Below, piece by piece: positions 17,888 to 27,908 of a stretch of DNA of 64,000 bases. How positions within the stretch are numbered: position 1 is the first letter of the stretch; the number at the start of each line of letters is the position of its first letter. Origin of the DNA: Labrys sedimenti (lineage in GTDB: Bacteria; Pseudomonadota; Alphaproteobacteria; Rhizobiales; Labraceae). Both the position numbers and the translations under genes were made by a program. The stretch is from the NCBI RefSeq assembly GCF_034424805.1, contig NZ_JAXOUF010000005.1, positions 304,590 to 368,589 on the forward strand, given 5' to 3'. Under the pieces are notes generated by a model that was not told where the DNA came from, did not search any database, and was given only the letters and a program-made list of their open reading frames with translations.

Positions 17888-18685
17888 TTACGCAGCACGT
17901 AACAATTTCTCGCGCTGAATCACTTCGGAGGCGAGACGAACATAGGCCTGGCTACCCGGGCATTTGAGATCATACAGCAGGGACGGCTTACCATAGGACG
18001 GGGCTTCCGACACGCGAACATTGCGCGGGATCACCGTCTGATAGACCTTCTCGCCCAGGAAATCGCGAACATCCGCCATGACCTGCCCGGAAAGATTGTT
18101 GCGGGCGTCATACATGGTCAGCACCACACCATGAATGCTGAGATGTGGATTGAGCGAATTACGCACCTGCTCCACCGTGCGCAGGAGTTGCGACAAGCCT
18201 TCCAGAGCGAAGAACTCGCATTGCAGGGGCACCAGCACGGCATCGGCAGCTGCCATGGCATTCACGGTGAGAAGATTGAGCGAGGGCGGGCAATCCACCA
18301 GGACATAGGAGCAGGGGAAATCGGTCGATGAAGTCAGCGCATGGATGGCCTTGCGCAGGCGGAATGCGCGGTCCCGTTCACTCGCAATTTCAAGTTCGAC
18401 ACCGAGCAGATCCATATTGGACGGCGCAATATGCAGCCGCGGCACGACCGTCTCGACGATTGCCGCGCGCAGATCGCAATCCCCCACCATCACGTCATAG
18501 GTGGTCCGCACGCGCTGCTTCATGCCGATTCCGAGGCCGGTTGAAGCGTTGCCCTGGGGATCGAGATCGATGATCAGCACGTCCTCGCCGATCGCGGCAA
18601 GCGCGGTGCCGAGATTGATGGCCGTCGTGGTCTTGCCGACCCCACCCTTTTGATTGGCAATAGTGAGAATACGCGGCAACGTCAT
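17888..18685 (-). CDS. parA: chromosome-partitioning ATPase ParA (Soj)
   Basis: 265 residues. It starts PRILTIANQKGGVGKTTTAINLGTALA with the deviant Walker A KGGVGKT, and has LIIDLDPQGNASTGLG (Walker A' region) and VLVDCPPSLNLLTVNAM (Walker B). It is a nucleoid-bound ATPase whose gradient, driven by ParB-parS, moves the duplicated origin. It lies 41 bases after rsmG and 9 before parB, on the same strand, in the mnmG-rsmG-parA-parB order usual in alphaproteobacteria. Confidence 0.97.
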   Translation of the reverse strand: MTLPRILTIANQKGGVGKTTTAINLGTALAAIGEDVLIIDLDPQGNASTGLGIGMKQRVRTTYDVMVGDCDLRAAIVETVVPRLHIAPSNMDLLGVELEIASERDRAFRLRKAIHALTSSTDFPCSYVLVDCPPSLNLLTVNAMAAADAVLVPLQCEFFALEGLSQLLRTVEQVRNSLNPHLSIHGVVLTMYDARNNLSGQVMADVRDFLGEKVYQTVIPRNVRVSEAPSYGKPSLLYDLKCPGSQAYVRLASEVIQREKLLRAA

Positions 18686-18726
18686 GGCACCTATCTTTCC
18701 TGCAGCACGAAGCGTGGAAACGGCAT

Positions 18727-19377
18727 CTAAATGTCACCCGCCAGGCGCTTTGTCGCGGCTTTGATCGAAACAATCTGCCCGGTCGAGTCAGTAAGGCTCG
18801 GTATCAATTCTGCTCGGATATTCCAATATTTAGTTGCTTGGGTCAATTCCTGCCCTACATCTTGGCCCTTGAGAAACAGCGCGCGGGCTCCCGTTTTCAA
18901 CAGCTCCGCACTGTAGTCGAGCAATTCGGGCAGCGACGCCAAGGCGCGGGCCGTGATCAGATCCACCGGACTTTGCCAGTTCGAGACAAAATCCTCTATC
19001 CGAACCGCATGCACCGTCGCTGGCGCGCCGGTTATACGCGCCACCTCACGCAAGAAAGAAGCCTTGCGACCATTCGACTCGACCAGATGCACCTGAAATC
19101 CCGGCACACTCTTGTTGGCGATCGCCAGGACCATGCCGGGAAAGCCGGCGCCACTGCCGAAATCGACAATCGTCCTGGCATCCCCAAGCAGGGGAAGCAA
19201 TTGTGCGCTATCGGCAATATGGCGAGTCCAGGCCTGGGAGAGGGTGGACGGAGCCACCAGGTTCTTGATCTTTTGCCAGCGCTGCAGGAGCTCGACATAC
19301 AGGTCTAAGTCTCCAACTGTTTCACGTGAAACAGGGAGGGATCGCAGCGCTTCCTGGCGGTCAATATCGAGTGTCAT
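18727..19377 (-). CDS. rsmG: 16S rRNA (guanine(527)-N7)-methyltransferase
   Basis: 216 residues, a SAM-dependent methyltransferase acting on G527 of 16S rRNA. It opens with a helical N-terminus containing WQKIKNLVAPST and HIADSAQLLPLL. The SAM motif is VDFGSGAGFPGMVLAI and the motif carrying the substrate side is LVESNGRKASFLREVAR. The ATG at 19377 is preferred; the frame is open to 19455. The coding region contains a perfect 16-bp parS palindrome at 19318-19333 (codons around VSRETV), so this stretch of protein is also constrained by DNA function. Loss of RsmG in other bacteria gives low-level streptomycin resistance. Confidence 0.95.
   Translation of the reverse strand: MTLDIDRQEALRSLPVSRETVGDLDLYVELLQRWQKIKNLVAPSTLSQAWTRHIADSAQLLPLLGDARTIVDFGSGAGFPGMVLAIANKSVPGFQVHLVESNGRKASFLREVARITGAPATVHAVRIEDFVSNWQSPVDLITARALASLPELLDYSAELLKTGARALFLKGQDVGQELTQATKYWNIRAELIPSLTDSTGQIVSIKAATKRLAGDI
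19318..19333. promoter_or_regulatory. parS centromere site, perfect palindrome
   Basis: TGTTTCACGTGAAACA, a perfect 16-bp palindrome identical to the conserved bacterial parS consensus. It lies inside rsmG, about 1.4 kb upstream of parB, and is the expected ParB loading site. Confidence 0.93.
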
Positions 19378-19510
19378 GGCGGGACCATGGCTGATCCCAC
19401 TCGCGGTGGCAAGCGAGACCTGAGGTAATCCAATGCTGCGGCCGACCGGCCTCATGAACCGGCGTAGGCTATTTTTATCGGGCGTACGGCATAGCCTGAA
19501 TCTGGTTCAC

Positions 19511-19669
19511 TTAGCTGTCTGCCGGTTTGCTCGGCCTTGTCATCATCGGCTCAATCCGGTGATCCAACCAAAATCTCCGCGTCGTGCTGGCGGCTTCTAA
19601 ATAAGCAGACATTTCCTTCCTTGAAAGACCTGCATTGGGCTTAGCCTGCGGCTGTTGGTCATGCGACAT
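19511..19669 (-). CDS. possible small protein (52 residues), doubtful
   Basis: This frame fills most of the 341-base gap between mnmG and rsmG on the same strand. It reads MSHDQQPQAKPNAGLSRKEM then SAYLEAASTTRRFWLDHRIEP, with a plausible amino-acid mix and no long low-complexity run. The ribosome site is weak (GAAACGG before the ATG) and I recognise no family. It may simply be an open stretch in a spacer. Nothing else was seen in 19378-19718. Confidence 0.25.
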   Translation of the reverse strand: MSHDQQPQAKPNAGLSRKEMSAYLEAASTTRRFWLDHRIEPMMTRPSKPADS

Positions 19670-19718
19670 GCATACCGTTTCGCGGTTCTGGAAAAGATTC
19701 GATACGAGTCCGAATCGA

Positions 19719-21599
19719 TCAGAGAGCGGCCCTTGCCTGTTTGCGCTTGCGGAGGGCCGCAAGCAGAAGGGTGGTTGCCGCCGGCGTGATGCCATCAATC
19801 CGGCTCGCCTGGCCAATGGTACGCGGCCGCACGCTGGCGAATTTCTGCCGGGTCTCATTGGAGAAGCCCACTACGGCCTGGAAGTCAAAATCACCAGGTA
19901 TTTCAATATCTTCGTCACGACGAAAGGCAGCCACATCCGCCTTCTGCCGCTCCAGATAGACGGCATACTTCGCCTCGATCTCGACCTGCTCGAGCACGGC
20001 ACCCTCGAATCCCGCGGCTTCCGGCCACAGACGGGCAAGATCGGTGAAAGCCACATTGGGATAGGCAAGGAGATCGAAAGCGGAGCGCCTGACGCCGTCA
20101 CGATTGATATGAATGCCAGCCACCTCCGCCTGGTTGGGCGTCACCGAAACGGATCGGCTCCAGGCAAGGGCCGTTTCGAAGGCCGCCTGCTTGGTCTTCC
20201 AGGCCCGTTCCCTGACAGCACCGACCAGACCAAGCGCGAGGCCGCGATCGGTCAGGCGCCGATCGGCATTGTCGGCTCGCAGGGTCAGGCGATATTCGGC
20301 ACGCGAGGTGAACATGCGATAGGGCTCGCTGACGCCGCGGGTGACGAGGTCATCGATCATCACGCCGATATAGGATTCGTCGCGGCGGAAACTAACGCCT
20401 TCGGCGCCACCCGCCCGGTGCGCCGCATTGAGTCCGGCGACCAGGCCCTGCGCGCCCGCCTCCTCATAGCCGGTGGTGCCGTTGATCTGGCCGGCCAGGA
20501 ACAGTCCGCGCACCCGCCGTGCCTCGAGCGTGGCATCGAGCTCGCGAGGGTCGATATGGTCATATTCGATGGCATAGCCGGGCCGGATCATCCGGACCTT
20601 CTCGAGGCCTGGAATGGTCGCGAGCATGGCCTGCTGCACATCCTCAGGCAGGGAGGTCGAGATGCCATTGGGATAGACCGTATGGTCGTTCAGGCCTTCC
20701 GGTTCCAGGAAGATCTGGTGGCCGTCCCGCTCGCCGAAGCGCACTACCTTGTCCTCGATCGACGGGCAATAGCGCGGACCCCGGCTCTCGATCTGCCCTG
20801 AATAGATCGGTGCGCGGTGGATATTGTCCTGGATGACCTTGTGGGTCTGTGGCGTGGTACGAGTGATGCCGCAGGAAACCTGCGGATTGGGCAGATGCGT
20901 CGTCAGTGTCGAGAACGGCTCCGGCGGCTCGTCGCCGGGCTGCATCTCGAGCGAGGCCCAGTCGATGGTTCGGCCGTCGAGACGCGCCGGCGTACCCGTC
21001 TTCAGTCGCCCCAACTCGAAACCGATGCGGGCGAGGGTTCGGGAAAGACCGAGGGCAGGGGCTTCACCGACGCGGCCGGCCGCAATCCTGGTATCGCCGA
21101 TATGGATGATGCCGCTCAGAAAGGTTCCGGTGGTCAGGACAACCGATCCGCATCCGAATCGATCACCCTTCGTGGTCGATACGGCCCGGACCGCGCCATC
21201 CACGATCTCGATATCGTCCACCTCGGCTTCGACCACGGTCAGATTGGCCTGCTCGGCAATCGCCGTCTGCATGGCAGCGGCATAGAGCGCACGATCGGCC
21301 TGCGCCCGCGGTCCGCGCACGGCGGGGCCCTTGCGACGGTTGAGCACGCGGAACTGAATGCCACCCTGATCGGCGACCCGCCCCATCAAACCATCGAGCG
21401 CGTCTATCTCGCGCACTAGATGTCCCTTGCCGAGCCCACCGATCGCCGGATTGCAGGACATGGTGCCGATCGTCTCGGCCCGATGGGTAATGAGAGCCGT
21501 CCGGGCGCCAAGCCGCGCGGCGGCTGCCGCCGCCTCACAGCCAGCATGGCCCCCACCCACCACGATCACATCGAATTGCCGGTTCATCATCGAATCCAT
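19719..21599 (-). CDS. mnmG: tRNA uridine-5-carboxymethylaminomethyl modification enzyme, FAD subunit
   Basis: 626 residues, full length for MnmG/GidA. The N-terminal FAD motif is VIVVGGGHAGCEAAAAAARLG. TMSCNPAIGGLGKGHLVREIDALDG, GTFLSGIIHIG and FLAGQINGTTGYEEAGAQG are diagnostic. With MnmE it installs cmnm5 at U34 of tRNAs reading split codon boxes. Possible ATG starts are at 21599, 21590 and 21587 (MNRQFDVIV); the longest is shown. mnmE lies 233 bases upstream on the same strand, consistent with one transcription unit running into rsmG-parAB. Confidence 0.97.
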   Translation of the reverse strand: MDSMMNRQFDVIVVGGGHAGCEAAAAAARLGARTALITHRAETIGTMSCNPAIGGLGKGHLVREIDALDGLMGRVADQGGIQFRVLNRRKGPAVRGPRAQADRALYAAAMQTAIAEQANLTVVEAEVDDIEIVDGAVRAVSTTKGDRFGCGSVVLTTGTFLSGIIHIGDTRIAAGRVGEAPALGLSRTLARIGFELGRLKTGTPARLDGRTIDWASLEMQPGDEPPEPFSTLTTHLPNPQVSCGITRTTPQTHKVIQDNIHRAPIYSGQIESRGPRYCPSIEDKVVRFGERDGHQIFLEPEGLNDHTVYPNGISTSLPEDVQQAMLATIPGLEKVRMIRPGYAIEYDHIDPRELDATLEARRVRGLFLAGQINGTTGYEEAGAQGLVAGLNAAHRAGGAEGVSFRRDESYIGVMIDDLVTRGVSEPYRMFTSRAEYRLTLRADNADRRLTDRGLALGLVGAVRERAWKTKQAAFETALAWSRSVSVTPNQAEVAGIHINRDGVRRSAFDLLAYPNVAFTDLARLWPEAAGFEGAVLEQVEIEAKYAVYLERQKADVAAFRRDEDIEIPGDFDFQAVVGFSNETRQKFASVRPRTIGQASRIDGITPAATTLLLAALRKRKQARAAL

Positions 21600-21832
21600 T
21601 CGCCCGCCATTCGCGGCCTCGAACGCCCATCCGTCATGGCGGACGCCACCGGACGTTCCAGGGGTTCAGCGCCTGCATCGTCCGGCTGCGCTCACGGTGA
21701 TGGCGCAAAATATCCGTGTTTCGGCTGCAGCTCTTACGCTGAAGCGGCCTCCGCGTCAAAACCAGCGTGTGGCCGAGAGCTGGAGGAGTGGTTCCAGCCA
21801 GTCACGCTGGCGTTTCCAATGCTTCGTTCCGC

Positions 21833-23155
21833 TCACTTGCCGATGCAGAACTCGCGAAAGATCACATCATAGATCTCGTCGATATCGACCCTGCCGGTCA
21901 GCCGGCCGATGGCCCTCACGGCCAGGCGCAAATCCTCGGCGACGAATTCCACCAGCGTCGTCTCATCCGCCGCCTGCACCGTCGCCAGATGGGCCTTCAC
22001 GATCTCGAGCTCCCGACGATGGCGCTCCCGCGTCACCAGGGCTGTCTCACCGCTCTCTAGGGCTGTTCTCGCCGCCTGCTCGAGCCGCTCCAGCAAGGCC
22101 GGCATGCCGGCACCGCTGCGAGCCGATAGGCCGAGCTCGAAGCCCACAGGCAGAGTCTGCGGCAAGGCAGCCTGGCCGTCGTCCTGCTTGGTGAAAACGC
22201 GCAGGAGAGGAACGGGCAGATCGGGTGGGTCGGCGCGGGCATCGCCGGCCTCCAGCCAGATTACCAGATCCGCACGGTCCAGGCTTGCCCGCGCCCGTTC
22301 TACGCCGATCGCCTCGACGACATCCACTGTATCGCGCAAGCCGGCAGTGTCGATCAGGGTTACCGGATAGCCGCCCAGATCGAGATGCACCTCCAGCGTA
22401 TCGCGAGTGGTGCCGGCAACGGGGGAGACGATGGCGACATCGCGCCGGGCCAGGGCATTGAGCAGCGTCGACTTGCCGGCATTGGGCGGGCCCGCAATCA
22501 CCATCACCGCGCCCTCGCGCAACCGCTCGCCGCTGCGTGCGCCTCGCAAGGCCGCTTCGATCTCCGCCAGCAAGACTTCGGCGCCCGAGCGGACCGACTG
22601 GAACAGGGCAGGGACATCATCCTCGTCGGGAAAGTCGATCTCGGCTTCCATAAGGGCCAGCAGACCGGCAAGACGCTGGCGCCAGGCCGTAGCCGCACGC
22701 TCCAGCGCACCGCCCGCCTGCCGCAGCGCCTGCCGCCTTTGGCTGCCGGTCTCCGCCTCGACCAGGCTGGCGATACCCTCCGCCGAGGTCAAATCCATCC
22801 GGCCATTGGCGACGGCCCGTCGGGTGAACTCTCCCCGTTCGGCCAGACGAAAGCCCGGCAGGCCGGCGATAGCGGCGATCACGCCAGAAATGATGGCGCG
22901 ACCGCCATGCACCTGCAATTCGGCGACATCTTCGCCTGTGAAGCTGGCTGGACCCGGAAAGAACAGCACCAGCGCCTCGTCGAGCACCTCGCCGCCTTCA
23001 GGATCCTTCAGACGCCGCAAGGCGGCGCGGCGCGGCGGCGGCACGCTCCCGGCAATCGTTTCCAGTCCGAATCGAACCGAGGGACCCGATAGCCGGATCA
23101 CGGCAACGCCGGCACGGCCGACACCCGAGGCGAGTGCGACGATGGTCTCAGCCAT
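21833..23155 (-). CDS. mnmE: tRNA modification GTPase
   Basis: 440 residues from the ATG at 23155 (MAETIVALASGVGRAGVAVIRLSGP). Domain order: N-terminal folate-binding TrmE domain with the tetramer interface, a helical domain interrupted by the GTPase, and a C-terminal end. The G1 motif is GPPNAGKSTLLNALA, G2 region GTTRDTLEVHLDLGG, G3 DTAGLRDT. The C-terminus is FREFCIGK with the essential Cys. It is the partner of MnmG. A longer frame to 23287 has no family character. It is divergent from the DUF255 gene, with 109 bases between. Confidence 0.97.
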   Translation of the reverse strand: MAETIVALASGVGRAGVAVIRLSGPSVRFGLETIAGSVPPPRRAALRRLKDPEGGEVLDEALVLFFPGPASFTGEDVAELQVHGGRAIISGVIAAIAGLPGFRLAERGEFTRRAVANGRMDLTSAEGIASLVEAETGSQRRQALRQAGGALERAATAWRQRLAGLLALMEAEIDFPDEDDVPALFQSVRSGAEVLLAEIEAALRGARSGERLREGAVMVIAGPPNAGKSTLLNALARRDVAIVSPVAGTTRDTLEVHLDLGGYPVTLIDTAGLRDTVDVVEAIGVERARASLDRADLVIWLEAGDARADPPDLPVPLLRVFTKQDDGQAALPQTLPVGFELGLSARSGAGMPALLERLEQAARTALESGETALVTRERHRRELEIVKAHLATVQAADETTLVEFVAEDLRLAVRAIGRLTGRVDIDEIYDVIFREFCIGK

Positions 23156-23264
23156 GCGCGAGCACTCCACCCGCTCCGGCAGATCCTGCCCTTGATGACG
23201 CCGAGGTGCTTTCACTTCCCGGCCGGCGACCCCATACTCTCTTCTTGAAAGAGAGGCTGCCATC

Positions 23265-25286
23265 ATGTCCACCGCGCTGCAAAACAACCTCGCTCATGAA
23301 ACCAGCCCCTATCTGATCCAGCACGCCGACAATCCCGTGCATTGGCAACCCTGGGGCGAAGAGGCTCTGGCGCTCGCCCGGGCCCAGAACAAACCGATCC
23401 TGCTCTCCGTCGGCTACGCCGCCTGTCATTGGTGCCATGTCATGGCGCATGAGAGCTTCGAAAATCCCGACATTGCCGCCGTCATGAACGAGCTTTTCAT
23501 CAACATCAAGGTGGATCGCGAGGAGCGGCCTGATATCGACCAGATCTATATGACCGCACTTCACGCTCTCGGCGAGCAGGGCGGCTGGCCGCTCACCATG
23601 TTCCTTACGCCTGGAGGCGAGCCCTTCTGGGGCGGTACTTACTATCCGCCCGAATCGCGCTATGGCCGCCCCGGCTTCGTCGACGTGCTCCAGGCCATCG
23701 CCAAGGCCTACCATACCGATTTCGAGCGGGTCGGCCGCAATCGCCAGGCGTTGCTCGGCGCACTCAACCGCATTCCCCAGCGTGGCGATCGCACCTTCGG
23801 CGCCGACGGCGTCGCCCAGGCGATCCGTGCCCTGGCCGGCATCACCGATCCGGTCAATGGCGGCACCAAGGGAGCGCCGAAATTTCCGAATGCCTCCTAT
23901 CTCGAATTGCTGTGGCGCGGTGGACCGGGCAGCGAAGCCCGCAAGCTGATGCTGCTGACGCTGGAGCGCATCTGCCAGGGCGGCATCCGCGATCATGTCG
24001 GAGGCGGTTTTGCGCGCTACAGCGTCGATGAACAGTGGCTGGTGCCGCATTTCGAGAAGATGCTCTACGACAATGCCCAATTGCTCGAATTGCTGGCGCT
24101 GGCCTGGCTGGAGACCAGGCGCGATCTCTATCGGCAGGCGGCCGTCGAGGTGGTCGAATGGCTGCGACGCGAAATGATGGCGGGAGATGGCCACGCATTC
24201 GCCGCCTCCCTCGATGCCGATTCGGAGGGGCATGAGGGCCGTTTCTATGTCTGGAGGCCGCATGAACTCGTCGAGATCCTCGGTGTGGATGATGCCGAAT
24301 TCGTGGCCCACAGCTTCGATATCGCCGACGGGGGCAATTGGGAAGGTCAATCCATTCCCAACCGTCTCGGCAGGAACGACCTCGAATCGGCTATCGAGAT
24401 CGGCTGGCAGGATCTCAGACCCAGGCTGATCGCCGAGCGAGCCAAGCGTGTTGCCCCAGCTCGGGACGACAAGGTCTTGGCCGACTGGAACGGCCTCGCC
24501 ATTGCCGCGCTTGCCCGCGCCTCCAGCGTATTTGGCAAGCCGGATTGGCGCGATCTCGCCCAAGCAGCCTTTCATTTCGTTGCCGAATCCATGGCCGACG
24601 GGGCGCGGCTTGGCCACTCCTGGCGCGCGGGCCGGTTGTTGAAGCCCGGCCTGGCCACCGATCTCGCGGCGATGATCCGTGCCGCGCTCGCCCTGCACGA
24701 AGCCAATGCGGGCGAGAACTATCTCGACCAAGCCATCGGCTGGGCCGAGGCGATCGAGCGCGATTACGCCGATGCCGAGGGCGGCGGCTATTTCCTCACG
24801 GCTGAGGACGCCGCCGCCTTGATCACCCGCCCACGCTCCACGCTCGATGATGCCGTTCCCAATGCCAACGGCATCATGGCGGATAATCTCGTCCGCCTTG
24901 CCGCCCTGACCGGCGACGAGCGCTGGCTTCAGCGTGCAGACGCGTTGCTGACAGCACTCTCCCCCGCGATGGCCGGCAATGTCTTCGGACATGCTTCCCT
25001 GCTCAATGCCCTCGACCTGAGGCTTCACGGCCTGGAGATTATCGTGATCGGCAAGGGAGCAGCAGCCGAACAGCTATATCGCGCCGCTCTCGATCAACCC
25101 TTTCCATCCAGAATCGTTTTCAGAGCCGAAAGCCTCGACGACTTGCCTGAAGGCCATGCGGCTCGCAACGCCAGTATCGGCAGCGACCCCGCGGCTTTCG
25201 TCTGCTCTGGACAGCGCTGCTCTCTTCCCGCCGGAGATACAGACGGCCTGGTCGCGACTATCGGATCCATGCGGGCACCCGGATGA
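23265..25286 (+). CDS. thioredoxin-domain protein of the DUF255/YyaL (SSP411) family
   Basis: 673 residues. The N-terminal thioredoxin-fold domain has the C-x2-C motif AACHWCHVM (C54, C57) after NPVHWQPWGEEALALAR. FINIKVDREERPDIDQIYM and GGWPLTMFLTPGGEPFWGGTYYPPE are diagnostic. The remaining ~470 residues are an (alpha/alpha)6-type glucosaminidase-like domain (FYVWRPHEL; DDKVLADWNGLAI). Members are widespread and conserved but of uncertain function; a role in redox or sugar metabolism is speculative. A ribosome site AGAGG lies 8 bases before the ATG. It stands alone, followed by the parS cluster. Confidence 0.93.
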   Translation: MSTALQNNLAHETSPYLIQHADNPVHWQPWGEEALALARAQNKPILLSVGYAACHWCHVMAHESFENPDIAAVMNELFINIKVDREERPDIDQIYMTALHALGEQGGWPLTMFLTPGGEPFWGGTYYPPESRYGRPGFVDVLQAIAKAYHTDFERVGRNRQALLGALNRIPQRGDRTFGADGVAQAIRALAGITDPVNGGTKGAPKFPNASYLELLWRGGPGSEARKLMLLTLERICQGGIRDHVGGGFARYSVDEQWLVPHFEKMLYDNAQLLELLALAWLETRRDLYRQAAVEVVEWLRREMMAGDGHAFAASLDADSEGHEGRFYVWRPHELVEILGVDDAEFVAHSFDIADGGNWEGQSIPNRLGRNDLESAIEIGWQDLRPRLIAERAKRVAPARDDKVLADWNGLAIAALARASSVFGKPDWRDLAQAAFHFVAESMADGARLGHSWRAGRLLKPGLATDLAAMIRAALALHEANAGENYLDQAIGWAEAIERDYADAEGGGYFLTAEDAAALITRPRSTLDDAVPNANGIMADNLVRLAALTGDERWLQRADALLTALSPAMAGNVFGHASLLNALDLRLHGLEIIVIGKGAAAEQLYRAALDQPFPSRIVFRAESLDDLPEGHAARNASIGSDPAAFVCSGQRCSLPAGDTDGLVATIGSMRAPG

Positions 25287-25318
25287 TGCCAGGTCAGGCC
25301 TTCCTGCGGAGGCGGCCC

Positions 25319-25334
25319 TGTTTCACGTGAATCA
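25319..25334. promoter_or_regulatory. parS-like site (one change)
   Basis: TGTTTCACGTGAATCA: 15 of 16 bases match the perfect site at 19318. It keeps the central TTTCACGTGAA core. Confidence 0.8.
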
Positions 25335-25344
25335 CCGCATGCCT

Positions 25345-25360
25345 TGTTTCACGTGAATCA
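25345..25360. promoter_or_regulatory. parS-like site (one change), direct repeat of the previous
   Basis: TGTTTCACGTGAATCA, same sequence and orientation as 25319-25334, 26 bases centre to centre (about 2.5 helical turns). Confidence 0.8.
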
Positions 25361-25537
25361 GCTCGGAACTCCTTCGATTGACCGAGACAGGCGCCTGATC
25401 CGTCATCGCAGGACATGGGCCTTGCCGCCAGCATGCCAGAGCGGACATGGGAATGGATCCCCGGTTCGGAAGCTAGCGACGACAAGGCTCGTTCAAGCCC
25501 GCATTGCTGCCGGAATGCGCTGCATTGGGTGCGAGGG

Positions 25538-25553
25538 TGATTCACGTGAAACA
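25538..25553. promoter_or_regulatory. parS-like site (one change), inverted copy
   Basis: TGATTCACGTGAAACA, the exact reverse complement of the two sites at 25319 and 25345, 193 bases further on. Confidence 0.8.
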
Positions 25554-25810
25554 GGGTTAATTCCGTCCAGCGGCTTCTGCCGTCACTCGGCAGGCTGCCT
25601 CCGAGCAGAACACGTCGAGATGGAACGCCTGTATGCTCTCGCTCGTTGTTCCCAACCCTATCTCATGGACTGCCGGAACGACTTTGCGATATCTGGCCAA
25701 GCCACCGCCATATTAGCCCTTGCAGGAGCGGTCTTCTCCCACAGTACCAGAAGGAGAACTGCACCTTTTCTTGCTCGGCTGCTCCATTCCGTCTCCGAAT
25801 CGATGCCGAT

Positions 25811-25842
25811 AGCAAAACGGCCCGGCATGCTGCCGGGCCGTT
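25811..25842 (-). terminator. Rho-independent terminator of rho
   Basis: 12-bp perfect stem AACGGCCCGGCA/TGCCGGGCCGTT with a 3-base loop. Read on the minus strand it is followed by TTTTGC. It begins 25 bases after the rho stop codon. Confidence 0.8.
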
Positions 25843-25866
25843 CACAATAGCGTCCTGATGGATGTA

Positions 25867-27132
<1,266 letters not shown>

Positions 27133-27375
27133 GGGGGTCCTTGTTGGGGGATCGATTCGTTTCATGACGCGCATCAAAAAGCGCGGATAGAAGGATTTTC
27201 GGGGGGAACAGGTCTTGTTATCGCCAGACTTAGTCTTGCGTCAGCGCCGTGGCCGGGTTCGACACCCATACCCTCAAGACGCCAGCCTGCAATGGAAGGA
27301 GAAGCGCTTTATACAGCCGGCTCCGCGCCTGGGCAAGCGGGCGGACCGGCCAAATGTCGAAAAAGCGCGAAATCC

Positions 27376-27816
27376 TCAGAAGGGCTTCACCACCACCAGA
27401 ATGACGATCAGGATCATCAGCACGGTGGGAATTTCGTTGATCATCCGGAAGAATTTCGCCGGGCGAACATTGCGGTCCTCGGCGAATTCTCGCGTCAGCT
27501 TCGAAAACCAGCCATGTACGCCCGAAAGCACCAAGACGAGCAGGAATTTAGCATGGAACCAGGGCTGGTGGTAGAAGCCAGACGACCACACCAGCAGAAG
27601 GCCGAAAATCCAGGTGGCGCCCATGGCCGGGTTGATGATGGCCTTCAGAAGACGGCGCTCCATCACCTTGAAGGTCTCGCTCTGGATCGAGCCCTTGGCA
27701 GCCTCGGCATGATAGACGAACAGGCGCGGCAGATAGAGCATGCCCGCCATCCAGGCGATCACGGCGATGATGTGCCCCGCCTTTACGAGATCATAGGCCG
27801 TGCTGCCATAGTCCAT
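27376..27816 (-). CDS. hemJ: protoporphyrinogen IX oxidase, HemJ type
   Basis: 146 residues with four membrane spans. The family signatures are KAGHIIAVIAWMAGMLYLPRLFVYH (haem-ligand His and Arg region) near the N-terminus, MERRLLKAIINPAM in the middle and AKFFRMINEIPTVLMILIVILVVVKPF at the end. It oxidises protoporphyrinogen IX to protoporphyrin IX in the inner membrane, replacing HemY/HemG. It lies between hemE and rho on the same strand, 92 bases after hemE, the usual order in alphaproteobacteria. Confidence 0.94.
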   Translation of the reverse strand: MDYGSTAYDLVKAGHIIAVIAWMAGMLYLPRLFVYHAEAAKGSIQSETFKVMERRLLKAIINPAMGATWIFGLLLVWSSGFYHQPWFHAKFLLVLVLSGVHGWFSKLTREFAEDRNVRPAKFFRMINEIPTVLMILIVILVVVKPF

Positions 27817-27908
27817 CGCGTCGTTCCTGCCATTTGGTGGTGCCGCCCCTTCTCCTCATCGGCGAGAAGGCTGCTTTTCCGGCACGGACGATCATCAGTC
27901 TAGCAACC

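Larger units (their letters stand above)
25287..25866. other. 580-base intergenic region holding a parS cluster and the rho terminator
   Basis: Between the convergent DUF255 and rho genes. It contains three identical-sequence parS-like sites and, at its end, a strong hairpin for rho. A frame covering much of it has no protein character and runs through the parS sites, so the region is read as non-coding and centromeric. Confidence 0.7.

Noticed and set aside
25344..25850. 168-residue frame between the DUF255 and rho genes
   Set aside because: It runs through three parS sites and the rho terminator and has no family character.
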